Positions 47,489-60,129 are shown, counted from the first letter of the stretch. The stretch: 64,000 nt of DNA from Prunus persica (GCF_000346465.2 NC_034014.1:17844861-17908860); one strand, 5' to 3'. Numbers and translations are program-made. Notes: generated by a model from the sequence alone, not told the origin.

Positions 47489-49421
47489 ACCTTCACAGCT
47501 GTAAGTCGAGTGATCTCATTTCCCATCCGATCAACAAGCACAGGAAGGCATACAGGCAGTTCAACATTAAGGTTATCACCAAATGTTCACACAACTAGAT
47601 CCATGCAAGATATAGCACATTCATTTACCTCCTGCATAAGAATAGACATGAGCCACAATATGTGCAGACATAAACAATTAAGTACATATATAGGATGATC
47701 TTGATCTTTATTTGTCAAGCGTGATATTATGGCATTATATATTGGATGAACATAAGGTTTGAAATCAAAACCAATCCCCTACATGGAATAACCATATCAT
47801 ATAAGTAGAGAATAGTTTAACAGGACCACAAGACAAAGTGTGCCCACTAATACACCTCGATATTCAGGCGAACAACATGGAAAAATTCCCTACACACCCT
47901 TAATGCTTCAGCTGTGACTTTGTAATAACGCTCTCCCACAGCAGATACAACAGGACTAGAAAGAGTCTGCAATAATATGAGTTTATATTTTATAATGTCC
48001 CCAAACGAATGCAACTAGTGGTCTATTTCTCAATGTCATATCAGCGTATTCATAACATAGCATATTCGTAAGAGTTACTGCAGTTACCTTGATATAAGGA
48101 TGGAAAACACAGAAGGAGAATGTGAAGCCAGCACCAATTGCGCAGATATAAGAGCTTCAATCTTTAAATTGGAGGTAAAAGACTTATCCTGGAAAAAATT
48201 ACAAGAGACCACCAAAAAAAGGAAAAAAGGGGAACAAATATCAGCACCAGAAAAGACTTATCTTAGTTCAAAATACACTTACAATTTGAGACAATTTTAC
48301 TTACACTTAACGCCTTTTCAATTCCTGGACTGAGTGAACCCTTGTGATCAGCCAGGAAATCTGGAAAGACCACCACAAGTTCTTTCAAAACAGAAAGAGC
48401 GCCAACCCGAAAATAGATAAATGTTATAGTTCAGAACATTCCCATAACAAACAATCCAAAAGATATTTAAAAAATCCTACCTTTGTCTTGATAGATTTCT
48501 CATGTAGCTGCCTATTTATAGATCTGACAATCTTTGGCGCTTCTTGCTTCAATAACCATTTTGGACTGCAAAACATGCCAAGAATTTAGCAAAGGCATCT
48601 AATAACTCAGAACTAGGACTTCCCTAGTTAAGAATCTAAGATTTCTAAAACCACACCCAACCGAGCAAATGCTAGATAAGAGGTAAAAGAGAAAACAAAC
48701 TGCATGTACTTTAACACTCAGATAACATTACAAGTTTACAACTAAGTTACCTCTGATCATTTATCTCAATCCGTCCTTTTGTAACATTTTCAGTTTGCTG
48801 CAACAGTTCAATGAATGTATTAAAAAATCCATCTGCAGCAAAATAATTAATCCTGTGAAGTGAGATGATCCACTGACATTCATTCTGGTTTACATTGACA
48901 TTTTCCTCCCTCTCTTCAAACCTGTCAATTAATTTTGGACAAGCCTGCGGAAAAGCAGAAAGTGTTTAATGATTTCATTGAAGGACTATTGTGAGAATTG
49001 AAGGAAATTAAACATCACATTTCAAGTCGATGAGAGACCAATACCAAGTAAAATACAAAATCAAAATGTTACAAATATATCGATAGCACAAGAGAGCACA
49101 CAAAAATATAATGCGAAGTTTCAAGAGAAATTGCAAAGCATCTCAGGACTATTGTCCTCATACAGCTTTGAAAGCATCTCAGGACAGGAAACAATTAATG
49201 CCGCTAAGCATTTAGCTGCTGCTCTTCGGACTTTCCAGCTGACATCTTCATCCCCCGTATATTCAGTCGCTCACTACAACATAATAAAGCCAGCATAATT
49301 AGAAATCATTTAGTGGACCTGTGACTCCGAGTCAAACATAACCTCACACAGCTTGAAAACATACTCATCTTCCTTGAGTTTCATCATCAGAATCCTCCTC
49401 CATGCTATCAGTGAAGTTCAG
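47489..49421 (-). pseudogene. Partial CAND1 (cullin-associated NEDD8-dissociated protein 1) pseudogene with introns
   Basis: Nine blocks on the minus strand follow CAND1 order: FTDSMEEDSDDET (~49415-49360), EYTGDEDVSWKVRRAAAKCL (~49260-49150), ACPKLIDRFEEREENV and FNTFIELLQQTENVTKG (~48955-48750), PKWLLKQEAPKIVRSINRQL (~48566-48481), LSVLKELVVVFPDFLADH (~48420-48305), NLKIEALISAQLVLASHS (~48190-48090), SAVGERYYKVTAEALRVC (~47970-47860), GFDFKPYVHPIYNAIISRL (~47780-47695) and LPVLVDRMGNEITRLTAVK (~47640-47489). This covers roughly residues 310-640 of a ~1220-residue HEAT-repeat protein. In-frame stops (after CISCMDLVV and near NIEVY) and a frameshift after LVLASHS show it is dead. Introns are retained, so it arose by DNA duplication, not retroposition. 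Both ends of the protein are missing. Confidence 0.85.
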
Positions 49422-49529
49422 GTCTTTAAAGTTAATGTGGCACGAGATCAAAAAGAAAGATTTAAACGAAGAGGTGCTGAAGTGGAAGAAGGTACGGAAA
49501 CTATGCAGCCTTTCCATACTTTCACAACT

Positions 49530-52500
49530 CTATTTTAAAGCTTTTTGTCCTGATACAATCTGTTTGGTGTTTGACAATGTGGACGGTCTTACATATTTCC
49601 TCTTCCTAAGCTTTTTAATCCTGCTCACCCTCCTTGGATTATCATTTTCCTTCATTTTCTCTAACTTCTCTTTCCTCCCTTCAATATCAGATTGAATAAC
49701 TTTCTCTCTCTTTTCATCTGACAGCAAAGCCAATCTAGCAAATTTCTTGGGCCTCACTAGGCCAAGCCTCTCGGTTATTTCCTTAAATGCAGGAACAAGA
49801 CCGCGCCGTAGGAAGCATCCATCAATCAGCTGCATTGAGTTTGATTCAGGGAGAGCTGGGGCATCTTTCAACTCAAGGTCCAAACAAAACGGGGAGTCCT
49901 TTAACCACATCCTGAGGGAGTGTGCCTTCGCTACAAGAAGGCCACTTCGTGTTTTGCAAGGCAGAAAAGGTGAACCCATCTCCCAAAGGCATGCCTTCAA
50001 TGTACTGTTAAGTGAAACCATGTTGTACTCGGATGTCCCCGTTATCAGCACAACTGATTTTGGAGATTCTGGATAACCCTCCAATGATGCATCCTGCCAT
50101 AAGACAAGAACCTCTGTGTTAGACTCAAAAATGAAAGGGGAGCTTCAAAAGGGTAGTGATCTCAAACGAAACTGTGAAGGAGAAAGAGGGTTGCCTGCAT
50201 CTGATCCAGCCATAAAGTAAGACCAACAAGAGCAGAACCAGCTGATAACTTTCTAAAGTCAGCAGCCCAGTCTTTGTCAGCTACCCTGAATTTAAAAGAT
50301 TACTGGGTATAAGCAAACCGATGGAAACGGAAATTGATTGATAAGGAAAACCACTTTCTTTTCTTTAGCCTTGATAGACATAACATCCCAGATGGTTGAC
50401 TATTGGATCTACCAACACCTACCTGAACACATCATTGTTATAGATGCCTCTCTTTACTGCTAATTGGAAAACCCATGAAGCAGTGGCACGGAGTTCATAT
50501 GCCCACAAAAGGTCCTCCAAAGCATTGACAAAGTTGAAGGCTGCATTGTCTTCCAAGGGTTCTAGTTTTTCTAGGCAATGATCTACTTCCAAAATCAGTG
50601 ACTCAGGTTTTTCTGTCACAAGCCTACAAGACAAGATTTGCTTGGAGATGGATCAGAGGAGAAAAAACTTGGAAAAAGAAGAAAAGTCGGATTGTGATTC
50701 TAACTTGAGAACTAATAATTACCTGATTGGAAGATCAAATCCGGCATCACGCAGTGCATTTAGGAGAATAATGGCTTCACTTTTGTGCTGGGATAAACTT
50801 GCAGCCCGTATAAAGCAAGTCCATATTCTATGATCTGGCTCCAGGCCTACTTCCTTCATCTCATTGAGCTTTTGAATTCCAATGTTATAATCTCCATTCT
50901 TCAGATAAGCACCAATAACTGAACTATATGGTAACGTATCAAGATCTAAGCCAGTTACTTTCAAATTGTCAAGCACCTTTTCAGCTTCCTGAGGCTGTCC
51001 AGAGCTGCCATAAGAAACCATAAGCAAGTGCATTGTGGCAAAGTTGGGTTCTATTCCGGCCTCTTTCATCATGGTGAACAACATTTCAGCTTTGGCATGG
51101 TTTCCTGAATTTCTAAACATTTTCATCATTGTATGATAGAAGGACCGATCCAGTTTACATCCATTTGACCTTAACTCTTCAAAAAGTTCTTCAGCTTGAT
51201 CCAACAGCTTCTGCTTACCAAATGCCGAAATTAAGCTTTTGTAAGTGTCCAACTTAGGTTCTAGGCCCTGCCTTCTCATTTCCTGCATCAATGATAAACC
51301 TTCTTCTGGTCGACAATCTCTGCAGTACATTATAATTAAAGTATTGTAAGTATCGTCATCAGGTTGAAGTACAGCTTCTTGAATCTGCTGGTATACTTTA
51401 ACTGTCTTTTTGAAATCCTTAATTCCTGCATATAACTTAAGCATGGAATTCCATATTGAAAGATCAGGCTTGAACCCTGCCTCTTCCATCTCATAAACCA
51501 TTGCTTCAACATCCCTTACTCGTTTTCCCCTGCACAATAACTTGATCATAATCCTGAAACAATCCATGTTAGGAAAATAACCTGCAGCCTTCATTCCATG
51601 GTATATCTTCTTTACCTCAAATATGTTACCTTCTCGAGCAAATGCTTCAAGCATCAAGAGAATTGAACTCTTGCTTATTTTTAAACCCATATCTTGCAAC
51701 TCCTGGATTAGAACATAGAGCTCATCCAATCTCCCATCAGCAATCAGAGCTTGCAAAAGACCATTTACAGAATCAATTGTTGGGGAAGGACCATCTCTCA
51801 TCATTGTGTTAAAGATCACTCTAGCTCGCTCATAGCAACCACTTGCAGCATAAGCTTGAATCAAGGCATTCCAGACCTTCCTATCCACTGCTTTACATCT
51901 TTGTCTAAGACTTCCCACCAAACTTTCAGCTTTCTGCCACAGCTTCAATTTCCCGTAGACTTCAATAACATTAACATATATGTTGACATTGTCAAAAAAA
52001 ATGCCTTTCATTTCTGCCTGATCAATCAAAAGGTGGGCTGTCTCAGGGAAACCCATCTTACAATAGATGAGCACCATAATTTGGTAAAGATGCTCAGATG
52101 GTTCAACACCATATAATCTCATGTCAGAATAAACCTGAGAAGCTTCACCAAAGAGTTCATTCTCTTCGCAGCCTTGAATCAGGATTTCATACATGGTTGA
52201 ACTTCTGCTAAAAGAATGGAACCCTCTGGTATTACTATATTCCACCAAGGCAGCATCAAATCTGTGAGCCTTACATTGTATGACAACCAATGCTTCAGTT
52301 ATAAGTTGATTGGAACCGGGAGCATGTTCTCTCAAAAATTCAAGCAATTCACATGCTTCTGAGTGCCTTCCACATGAACTATATGAACTGACAATAGATA
52401 AAAGACTTTCCCTGTCCAACTCATAGCCACTGGTGATGGCTAATCTCAACATTTTAGCAGCATGGTCATAACATTCTCCCTTAACAAGAATAGAAGAGAT

Positions 52501-54378
52501 AACTTGTGGGTTCATACCACCAACTTTTTCCATATCTCTGATCACTCTTTCAATGACTTCCAATTTATTTTCTCTTCCAAGCACCCGCAACATAAACCCA
52601 TAGAGGGCATGATCCAGCTTGAAACCGTCATGCAGCATTTCCTGATACAACGTGATAGCCTTCTTTGTCTCATTGACCTTCAGAAAGATATCCAATATAA
52701 CTGAGTATGCTAGATGATCTGGTCTAATCCCAGACTTAACCATGCAATCAAATGTCTCTTGAGCCTCCACCTGTTTCCCAGCCTTGGCATATGCACACAT
52801 CAAAGCACTATAAGTCCGAAGAGTGGGTTTCACTCCACTGTCCAACATCTCTGACATCACATTAGCAGCCTCCGTTATCTTATTTGCTTTTCCAAGCGAA
52901 TCGATCAATACAGTGTATGTAACAGCATCAGGAGTCCGGCCTAGCATTTTCATGTCCCTGTAAAGCTGAAACGCTAGATCATGCTGGCCCTGCTTGCCAT
53001 ACATGTGGATAATAGTATTGTAGGTCATCTCATCTTTACCAAACCCCATTTTCATCATATCTTCACCAATATCCCTCACCTTTTCTATATCAAGTTCTCT
53101 TGCAAAAGCATACAACAAGGAATTATACGTCACTGCATCTGGGAAAAACCCTTTCGACTCCAATTCCTTAAAGAGCCGCTCAGCTTCGCTCGATTCTCCA
53201 CATCTCCCATAGACGGAAATCATGGCATTGTAAGTCCAAAGATCAGGCTGACAATTATGTGCTTCCATATCATTGTAAACCTTCACTGCCTCCTCCAAAT
53301 TGGATTCACGCGAACAGCCACTTATAAGAGTATTATAAGTTATTATATCTGGCCTAAGACCTGATCTTCTCACCTCATTTAAAAGGTCAATAGCCAAGTT
53401 TGGTACCATGGCTCCTGACCTCAGGCGAGCATTTATCAAAGTATTGAGACTCACGAGGTCCGGTTCGCACCCTCTCTCACGCATTAAATTGAGCAATTCT
53501 TGGACCTTATTAAACCGGCCATTTCGTGCATAGACGCCCATCATGGCATTGTACACTTGGACTGTATTGCCAATTCCGGGTTCAGCCCTCGTGAATATTT
53601 CCACAGCTAAGGCTTCCTGGCTAGCCTTTCCAAGGACTGCTAAGATAGTGGCAAGCATCCGTGCATTCGGGGAGTACCAGTGGCGTAAATTCAGCCACTC
53701 GTAGACCTCCAATGCACGCTGCCAGCTCGACTGGCCAACCCATTTCACCACAAAGCAAAAATCAGTTGGGGTCATTTGAACTTTCCTATCATCCAACACA
53801 TCAGCCACAAACTCGTCGGGTTTCAGTCCCAAAATCCTATCAGTAAAAAGTTTCACTCTTTCTCTCCAATCTTTGGCTCTTTTGAGAGCCAGTTTGGTCA
53901 TTTTCTTGGCCTTAGTCTTGCTGTGCCTCCCCAACACTTGTTGGGTTTCATCATTCGTATCCAAAGAACCCACAGAACCCAAATTCAGGTCTTCTTCCTC
54001 TTTCCCCTCAGAGTCGGAATCAGGGGAATCTTGCACAACATGGGTCGTGAGTGGAGGAGTGAATTGGGTGTGAGGTGAGGGATAAGAGTCAGTGAGCTTC
54101 AAATGGGGCCATCTGACTGAGGGTGAGGCTCTGCTATAGCTAAACTTCTGAGTGCTTTTCGTGTTCCTTGTGCAATCATCGCAGCCATTCGGTTGCCCAG
54201 TAGAGGAACTAGAAGTAGAAGCAGTACTAGAAGTGGAAGAAGAGCAAGAAAGAGAAGCGGTTCTTTTGCATACCTTAGAAAACGCAGACGAAGGCGATGA
54301 AGATGATGATATTGAATCTGAATGCAATAATGGCGCGGTGGGAAGGGTCGTCGTCAGTGCTCCTGTGAATGCCGCCAT
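49530..54378 (-). CDS. EMB1270: Chloroplast PPR protein, EMB1270/At3g18110 orthologue, 1503 aa, 4 exons
   Basis: Exons on the minus strand are 54378-50723, 50623-50423, 50285-50195 and 50093-49530 (stop at 49532-49530), totalling 4512 nt. Introns 1 and 2 are GT-AG; intron 3 starts GC (CAG|GCAACC) and ends AG. The N-terminal ~60 residues are Ser/Thr-rich, typical of a plastid transit peptide. Then come FSYSRASPSVRWPHL and KMTKLALKRAKDWRERV, and a long PPR array (~230-1215) with canonical repeats such as DIITYNTLISGCSRESNLEEA. The C-terminus (exons 3-4) resembles an SMR fold without its usual motifs. As I recall, Arabidopsis EMB1270 (1440 aa) is needed for embryo development and for splicing of certain chloroplast group II introns; the same role is inferred here. 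No frameshift or internal stop is seen. Confidence 0.95.
50094..50194 (-). other. GC-AG intron of EMB1270
   Basis: The exon ends ATGCAG and the 101-base intron begins GCAACC and ends TTATGGCAG. The reading frame (LDQMQ|DASLEG) matches the family exactly only if the GC donor is used. GC-AG introns are a known minority class of U2 introns and need a good exon-end match, seen here as CAG. Confidence 0.85.
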
Positions 54379-54395
54379 GAAGACTCGCTTTTGAA

Positions 54396-54483
54396 TTCTT
54401 TCCGTGAGCTGGTTCGCGTTTCGGTTGATGGTCGCAGAGAGCAGAGAGCAGATATTTCTTTCCGTGAGCTGGTTCGTGTTTCG
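54396..54483. repeat. 60-bp-offset direct repeat upstream of EMB1270
   Basis: A 28-bp sequence containing TCTTTCCGTGAGCTGGTTCG occurs at 54396-54423 and again at 54456-54483 with one mismatch. It lies 18 bases upstream of the ATG, so probably in the 5' UTR or core promoter. Confidence 0.8.
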
Positions 54484-55190
54484 TGTTTTGTTTACTTATC
54501 ACGATGTGATTGGGCTAGCTAAGTTGTAAATATTATATGTGGGCTGAAACCAAGTCCAACCCAAAACCTAAAAATATATATAAAAAAAACCTCAACCCTC
54601 AACGTGGCATTAAAATAATTTAATTTTACCAACTATCATTTTTTGGATTTGTTTTGGAATTATTTATAAAATTTAAATATTGTAAGATTTATTTATATCA
54701 TTAGTGTTAAGAATAGGTATATAACTAAATATCTCTTGAATAATCTATAAAGATTAAATAAAACAAATATCAAATTACTTGAAAAATTCAAAAAACCGTT
54801 TAAAGATTATTGGTTCAAGCAAAACTTTTTAAAAGGAAATCAAACAAATAAGGTTAACTCTTATGTCCATCTTGACAGGTTGTTTTTTTTTTCCTTCTAA
54901 TTTTGTCATAAATTAAAAATAAATAAATAAAATAATTACCTGAACAACATGTTACTGTTTGTGTCTTGGTTTTTAGCCGTCTTGACAAATTGTACATTTC
55001 ATGTGTATTCGACAGTTATGGGCTATATAAGTCTCTGCAACCACACTAGGGTTGCGTGTTAGATTAGTCTCAAAAAGTGAGATGGGAATATTTTCAAACA
55101 GGATTTCTAGGGAGGAGCTCCCCCAGGAGATCACATCTATGCTTATAGGAGCGGGTATACATTCTCTCACCGCGGTAAGTATTTATATAG
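54484..55190. other. Intergenic, AT-rich, upstream of EMB1270
   Basis: It probably includes the EMB1270 promoter at its left end. No other gene is supported. Confidence 0.5.
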
Positions 55191-55194
55191 AGTA

Positions 55195-55551
55195 AGCTTT
55201 GATTGAGGGATTCATCAAATAAGGTTATTTGAGGGATACTTTTGTAGATCCCATTATATATTATATTTTATTAGTCTAAACTGTCTATTTTGTAGATATT
55301 CATTCAAAGATCATCATCTGCAAAAAATCATTTGAATCTGATATCATTTTACCACTCCATTAAATTATTGAAATTTTCGTACTTTCTTGAAGCATAATGT
55401 TCATTGATTTTGTAGAACACAATTAGATGTCTAAACAGTTTTCGATTTGTCTAATCTTTGGTAAGGATGATCTATGAATGAAGACCTAAAAAATAGATTG
55501 TTTGGATCATTAGAAAAAATATTGTAGGGTACCTTAAAGAGCGTCCTTCAA
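55195..55551. mobile_element. MITE family B, copy 2
   Basis: It starts GCTTTGATTGAGGGATTCATC and runs to GAGCGTCCTTCAACA next to a (TA)n tract. The interior matches 31040-31411 (CAAAAAATCATTTGAATCTG, AGTACTTTCTTGAA, TTTTCGATTTGTCTAAT). It is non-coding and has an uninterrupted equivalent of the insertion site at 55727. Confidence 0.75.
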
Positions 55552-55574
55552 CATATATATATATATATATATAT

Positions 55575-57983
55575 AGAGCTTCCATTGAGAGATCGCTCAA
55601 ATAAGTTTATTTGAGGGACACCTTTGTAGAGCCCACTCTGCATTGTATTTCACTAATCCAAACCGTCTATTTTTTAGATAATCATTCAAAGATTATCTTT
55701 ACAAAAAATCACTTGAATTCGATATCATTTGTGACGGAACCCGACCCAAATTCCGCTTTCGAATCCGAGCTGAACCCTGTGCGTGTCCGACACCTGCCGG
55801 ATGTCGGGCACGAATGACCTAACTGCCCTTCTATACTAAGCATGATAAAATAACAAGGTTGACTTCTACCGAAAAATCGACAGAGTCTTCCTTGTAACTG
55901 GATCAATACCAAAACATTTACATCTGCCAAACAAGTATATATATATATATATATATATACAACCAACTGCCAACATACATATATATACATTCCAATAGTT
56001 ACATTCTAAGTTTAGGGCAAATTATCATAGCGACAACTAAGAATTTACAAAGGAGTCAATCATTTTACAAAACAAAAAGTCCTACATCAATAGAAAGGCG
56101 CGGAAGGTGGAAAACGGCCCGGTGGTGGATCCCTGTGCACGCCTACTGCCTGGGGGCGCAAAACATTATAAAGAGTGAATGGACCCAAAAACAAAGTTTA
56201 GAAAATAACATATAAACATACTAACCCCACTGTAAAAACAGTTATACAAACTAACTTATTCTCTTTATTTCTGAAATCAATGCACTCATATAATTATACA
56301 TGTATATAAGCCAATCATACCTATGGTCAACATTAATTTCTTAAGGCATTGAAAACAGTTTAAAACTACCTCCTAGGTGTACCCCTTATTTCCGTCAATT
56401 CCTAATATCCGTCAATTCCTTGCATCACCATGGGTGATATGTACTCACAGGTCTCAGTGACACAAGGTCAGTCCGAGCCGCAACTCGCAGGATTCAGGGG
56501 ACCGTAGTTAGCATGATCCGCATTACTCGCTCCACACGAGTTCGGGTACCATAGAACTCGTGGGGCAAATGTCAAGCATGCTGACTAAACCGAAGGCAAC
56601 CAATACAATCCAAAGGCAATATTTTATCTGAAGGCAACATTTATAGATCTGGGTACAAGGTGGTTTAGGAAAATATAAAATATTCAAAAGCATAGAACAT
56701 CTTATAACACTAATCTTTTAATAACATTTATTCAAGATCAAATACTGTAACTGAAACTGAACTGCTTAAATTCATTTATAAAAACAAAGAGTCCACTAAC
56801 TGGTAGTCCGTGCTTGCTGGACCTCTTGAAGGTCCCTCCTGCAGGTCAACTGGTGCCCGGGTGCCTAATTCAATGACCATAATATTCTATTAATACAATA
56901 TAGTATTAATTTAAAAACCCTGACACCCGGCTCCTAGAAGTACGTGCATCAAATTAAAATTGGTCATATGGCCATAAAAGCTTGGAATAGTTTAGCAGTA
57001 TCTTGGGACTCAAAAAGCACTAGAGTCCCAAAAAGTCAACCCGGGACCCCACGGGTCCATGACCTCACAATATGATCCGGAAGCCTCTAGAAGTTCCAAT
57101 AGACCTAGGATACGTCCCAAGGGTTTGGTATCGATCGGACGGTCGAATTGATCACGATTGTACAATCGCACGATTTCTAAACCCTAGCCCTAGGGTTCGC
57201 GATTTCGGAGTATCCGGGACTCTAATTCACGATCCGTCGAATCCTACATGATTCTGAAATTGTCTAGAGTAACATATCTGAAAAAGATTACGATCTAATA
57301 GCTCAACCATATTGAACCCGGAAATCGCACAATATGTAAAATCCGTTCGAGGCTCAAACGGTATCCAAATTGAGATCCACGAATTCCTACACGCTCGTGA
57401 CAACTTAAGGATCTCATCGAGACACAGTGCCACTTCAATACCCTCGCCCATGCATTGCCACACGTGCCGGCAGTGCTGGGTGCCCAAAGCGATTACGTGT
57501 CGCCAGAAAATCTCAAAACTGCTGCTCCAAACTCCTACCCTAGGTATAACACCCTATTTGGAACCACTTTTATTTTGGACCTACCCCAAAAACTAACCGG
57601 AAGTGGCCAGAATCGAGACCCCAAAATTGGTCGAATTCCCAATTCGAAAATTAATTACCTACGTTCAAAATCGATGCAATCCTACCCAACCATCAGCTAG
57701 AGCATAGAAAATAGGTAGAAATCCATACCTTACTTGTCAAATTTGGAGGCGAAATGAGGGAGAACGAACGGTTTGAAGTTTTGAAAAAATCGACACGATT
57801 TTTTTGCAGATTCCAGCGGCTGGAGTGGCTGACAGCGATGGAGACCGGGTGGGATGGGAAGAGGAGGAAGTGGCGGTTCGAACAAGACCGGTCTCAAGGC
57901 CGGTCGCTAGCGGTAGCGACGGCGGTGGCTCTTGGAAGCCACGGCTGGGCAGAAAAACAGAGGGGGGAGGGCGCTGCGCGCTC

Positions 57984-58051
<68 letters not shown>

Positions 58052-58566
58052 TGAGGGAGAAGAGAGAGAAGTGAGGTTTTGTAAAATCTGATTTTTTTTT
58101 TTCAAATTACTGTTTTGCCCCTCGTAGTATTTTAACCGTATTTTCTTCGTTAAAGCTCCGATTCGAGCTTACTTCGTGTCTACGAACTCAATTCGTCGTG
58201 CTCTACACAACGGTGTGTGTGTGAGATTGTCAAATTCCTTCTCGGTCAAAAAGTCAACTTTTCTTTAATAAATTATTCCAAGTGCAAAATTATCTTTTCC
58301 TCTTAATAAATTAATAATTAACTTTTAATTTAGGTTTGGGTTATTACAATTTGACCACTCAACTGAGTTATTTAAATTTTAGTACTTTCTTGAAGCGCTA
58401 TGTTCATTGATTTTGCAAGACACAATTGGATGTCGAAACGGTTTTCGATTTGTCTAATTTTTTGCAAGGATGATCTATGGATGTAGACTTAAAAAATAGA
58501 TGATTTGGATCGTTTAAAAAAAATCGTAAGGGACCCTAAATGGTGTCCCTCAATAGAAGGGGACTA
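55575..58566. mobile_element. MITE family B, copy 3, interrupted
   Basis: The left part (55575-55731) and right part (58349-58566) join to a full MITE B; the LTR-like unit 55732-58348 sits between them. Its ends are GAGCTTCCATTGAGAGATCG and CCCTCAATAGAAGG, with TA-rich flanks on both sides. Confidence 0.8.
55732..58348. mobile_element. Solo-LTR-like element, family 1, copy B
   Basis: It starts TGACGGAACCCGACCC, ends TTTGGGTTATTACA, and has a perfect 5-bp duplication ATTTG (55727-55731 and 58349-58353). The empty site is preserved in MITE B copy 1 (ATATCATTTGACCACTCAA). At 2617 bp with no retroviral-type frame, it is best read as a solo LTR. It matches 52-3076 throughout. A (TA)n tract lies at 55936-55958 and a (GA)n tract of about 60 bases at 57985-58048; the open frames beside the latter are microsatellite artefacts. 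Confidence 0.85.
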
Positions 58567-58592
58567 TATATATATGTATGTATGTGTGTTTT

Positions 58593-60080
58593 TGTCACAC
58601 CCCGATCCGAAAATAAAGAATATTCTAGAATCAGGGTGCTTGAATTGAAAGAAATAAATAAATAAACTGAAAAATTGGTTAAAATGCATTACCATTATAT
58701 ATATGGGTATATTAGTGATTTGCCCCCTCAACTTGTACCTAACTTTCGATTGACCCCCTATCTTCTTCTTTTTTTTTTATAGAAAATTAAGAATATGAAC
58801 TTCTTTTTTTCGCCACTTTCCCCCTTGTTGTCTAAATATGCAACATCTCATCCAATTTGCCGTTAAATATGAGGGCAAAATGATCATTTTGTACATTTAA
58901 AATAAATAAAAAATAAAGTAAAAATCAAAAAATTCAAATAATACTCTCTCTCTCTCTCTCTTTTTGCAGGTGTAGATGAAGAAAACCCAAGGGGGAGGGG
59001 GTAAAAAAACAAAAGGGAGGAGGTGAGGGCAGGAGTCTGTGGGTGGTGGATTGGTTTGGGAGTGAAGGGTTGTGGTCATGGGGGAATGGGAGGAGAAGAA
59101 AAATCCATAGGAGAGGGGGGAAGGGCTGGGTTTGGGGGATGAAAATACATAAGGGGTAGGTGTGGGAAAGGGTTTGTGGGGGTGGGGGATTGGTCTGGGA
59201 GTAAAGGATGGTGGTCATGGGGGAATGGGAGGAGGAATGGAGGACATGGAAGGGGTTGGCAGTAGGTTTACTCTTTTTCTTCAATTTTTTCTAAAAAATA
59301 ATTTTTAACTAAAAATTGGATTAAATGTTGAGAATTTAGACAGTAGGGGGAAATTGGCGAAAAAAATAAGTTCATATCTTTAATTTTCTATAAATAAATA
59401 AAAAGGATAGAGGGTCAATTGAAAGCTAGGTACAAGTTCAGGGGGCAAATCACTAGTATACCCTTATATATATATAAATTATAATAATCTTACAAGTATA
59501 CAAGATATAAATAAAAGTTTATCCCTCTAAACCAATCCAACTTTTCTGGTTTCGACTTTGTCTTGCTCACTAATTGATCTGAAAAATAAAATATGTGAGG
59601 GATGAGCAAACCACCGCTCAATGAGTAGATTATGTATTATGCTAGTCAAGCAATGTCATTTTACACACTCTAGAAAAATATAATAAAAAGATACACAATC
59701 CAAATCATATTACATCATTACTTCATATCTTGGTTATCCTTCACAAATTGTACCCAGTATATGACCCCTATCGTTTTCACTGCCCTATATCCCCATCTAG
59801 TACATTTATCCTTTGGATACACCGTCACTGAAGTTCTCATGTTCCATGAATAATACATACTTCACAAAAACTCCAAATAATATATATTGTGTGAAATATT
59901 GCACAAATTAGACATGCTTGACTTGAAAATAGAGAGAGGTTTGTAAATAGAAAAAACCCATGATTTTCACATTTATCACAAAATAAGAACTTTTAGAACA
60001 TATTACATAATCACTCACCATGATAAGTATGAAATATTGCAAGACAAACACACACGCTCTTCATCTTGTTTCTTTTTCTT

Positions 60081-60129
<49 letters not shown>

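Noticed and set aside
51751..53364. Open frames antisense to EMB1270 (51751-52116, 52981-53364)
   Set aside because: They are shadows of the PPR coding sequence on the opposite strand.
57737..58105. Ser-Leu or Arg-Glu repeat proteins on both strands near 58 kb
   Set aside because: They are translations of a (GA)n/(CT)n microsatellite inside an LTR-like unit. The same applies to frames at 15875-16150 and 60015-60197.
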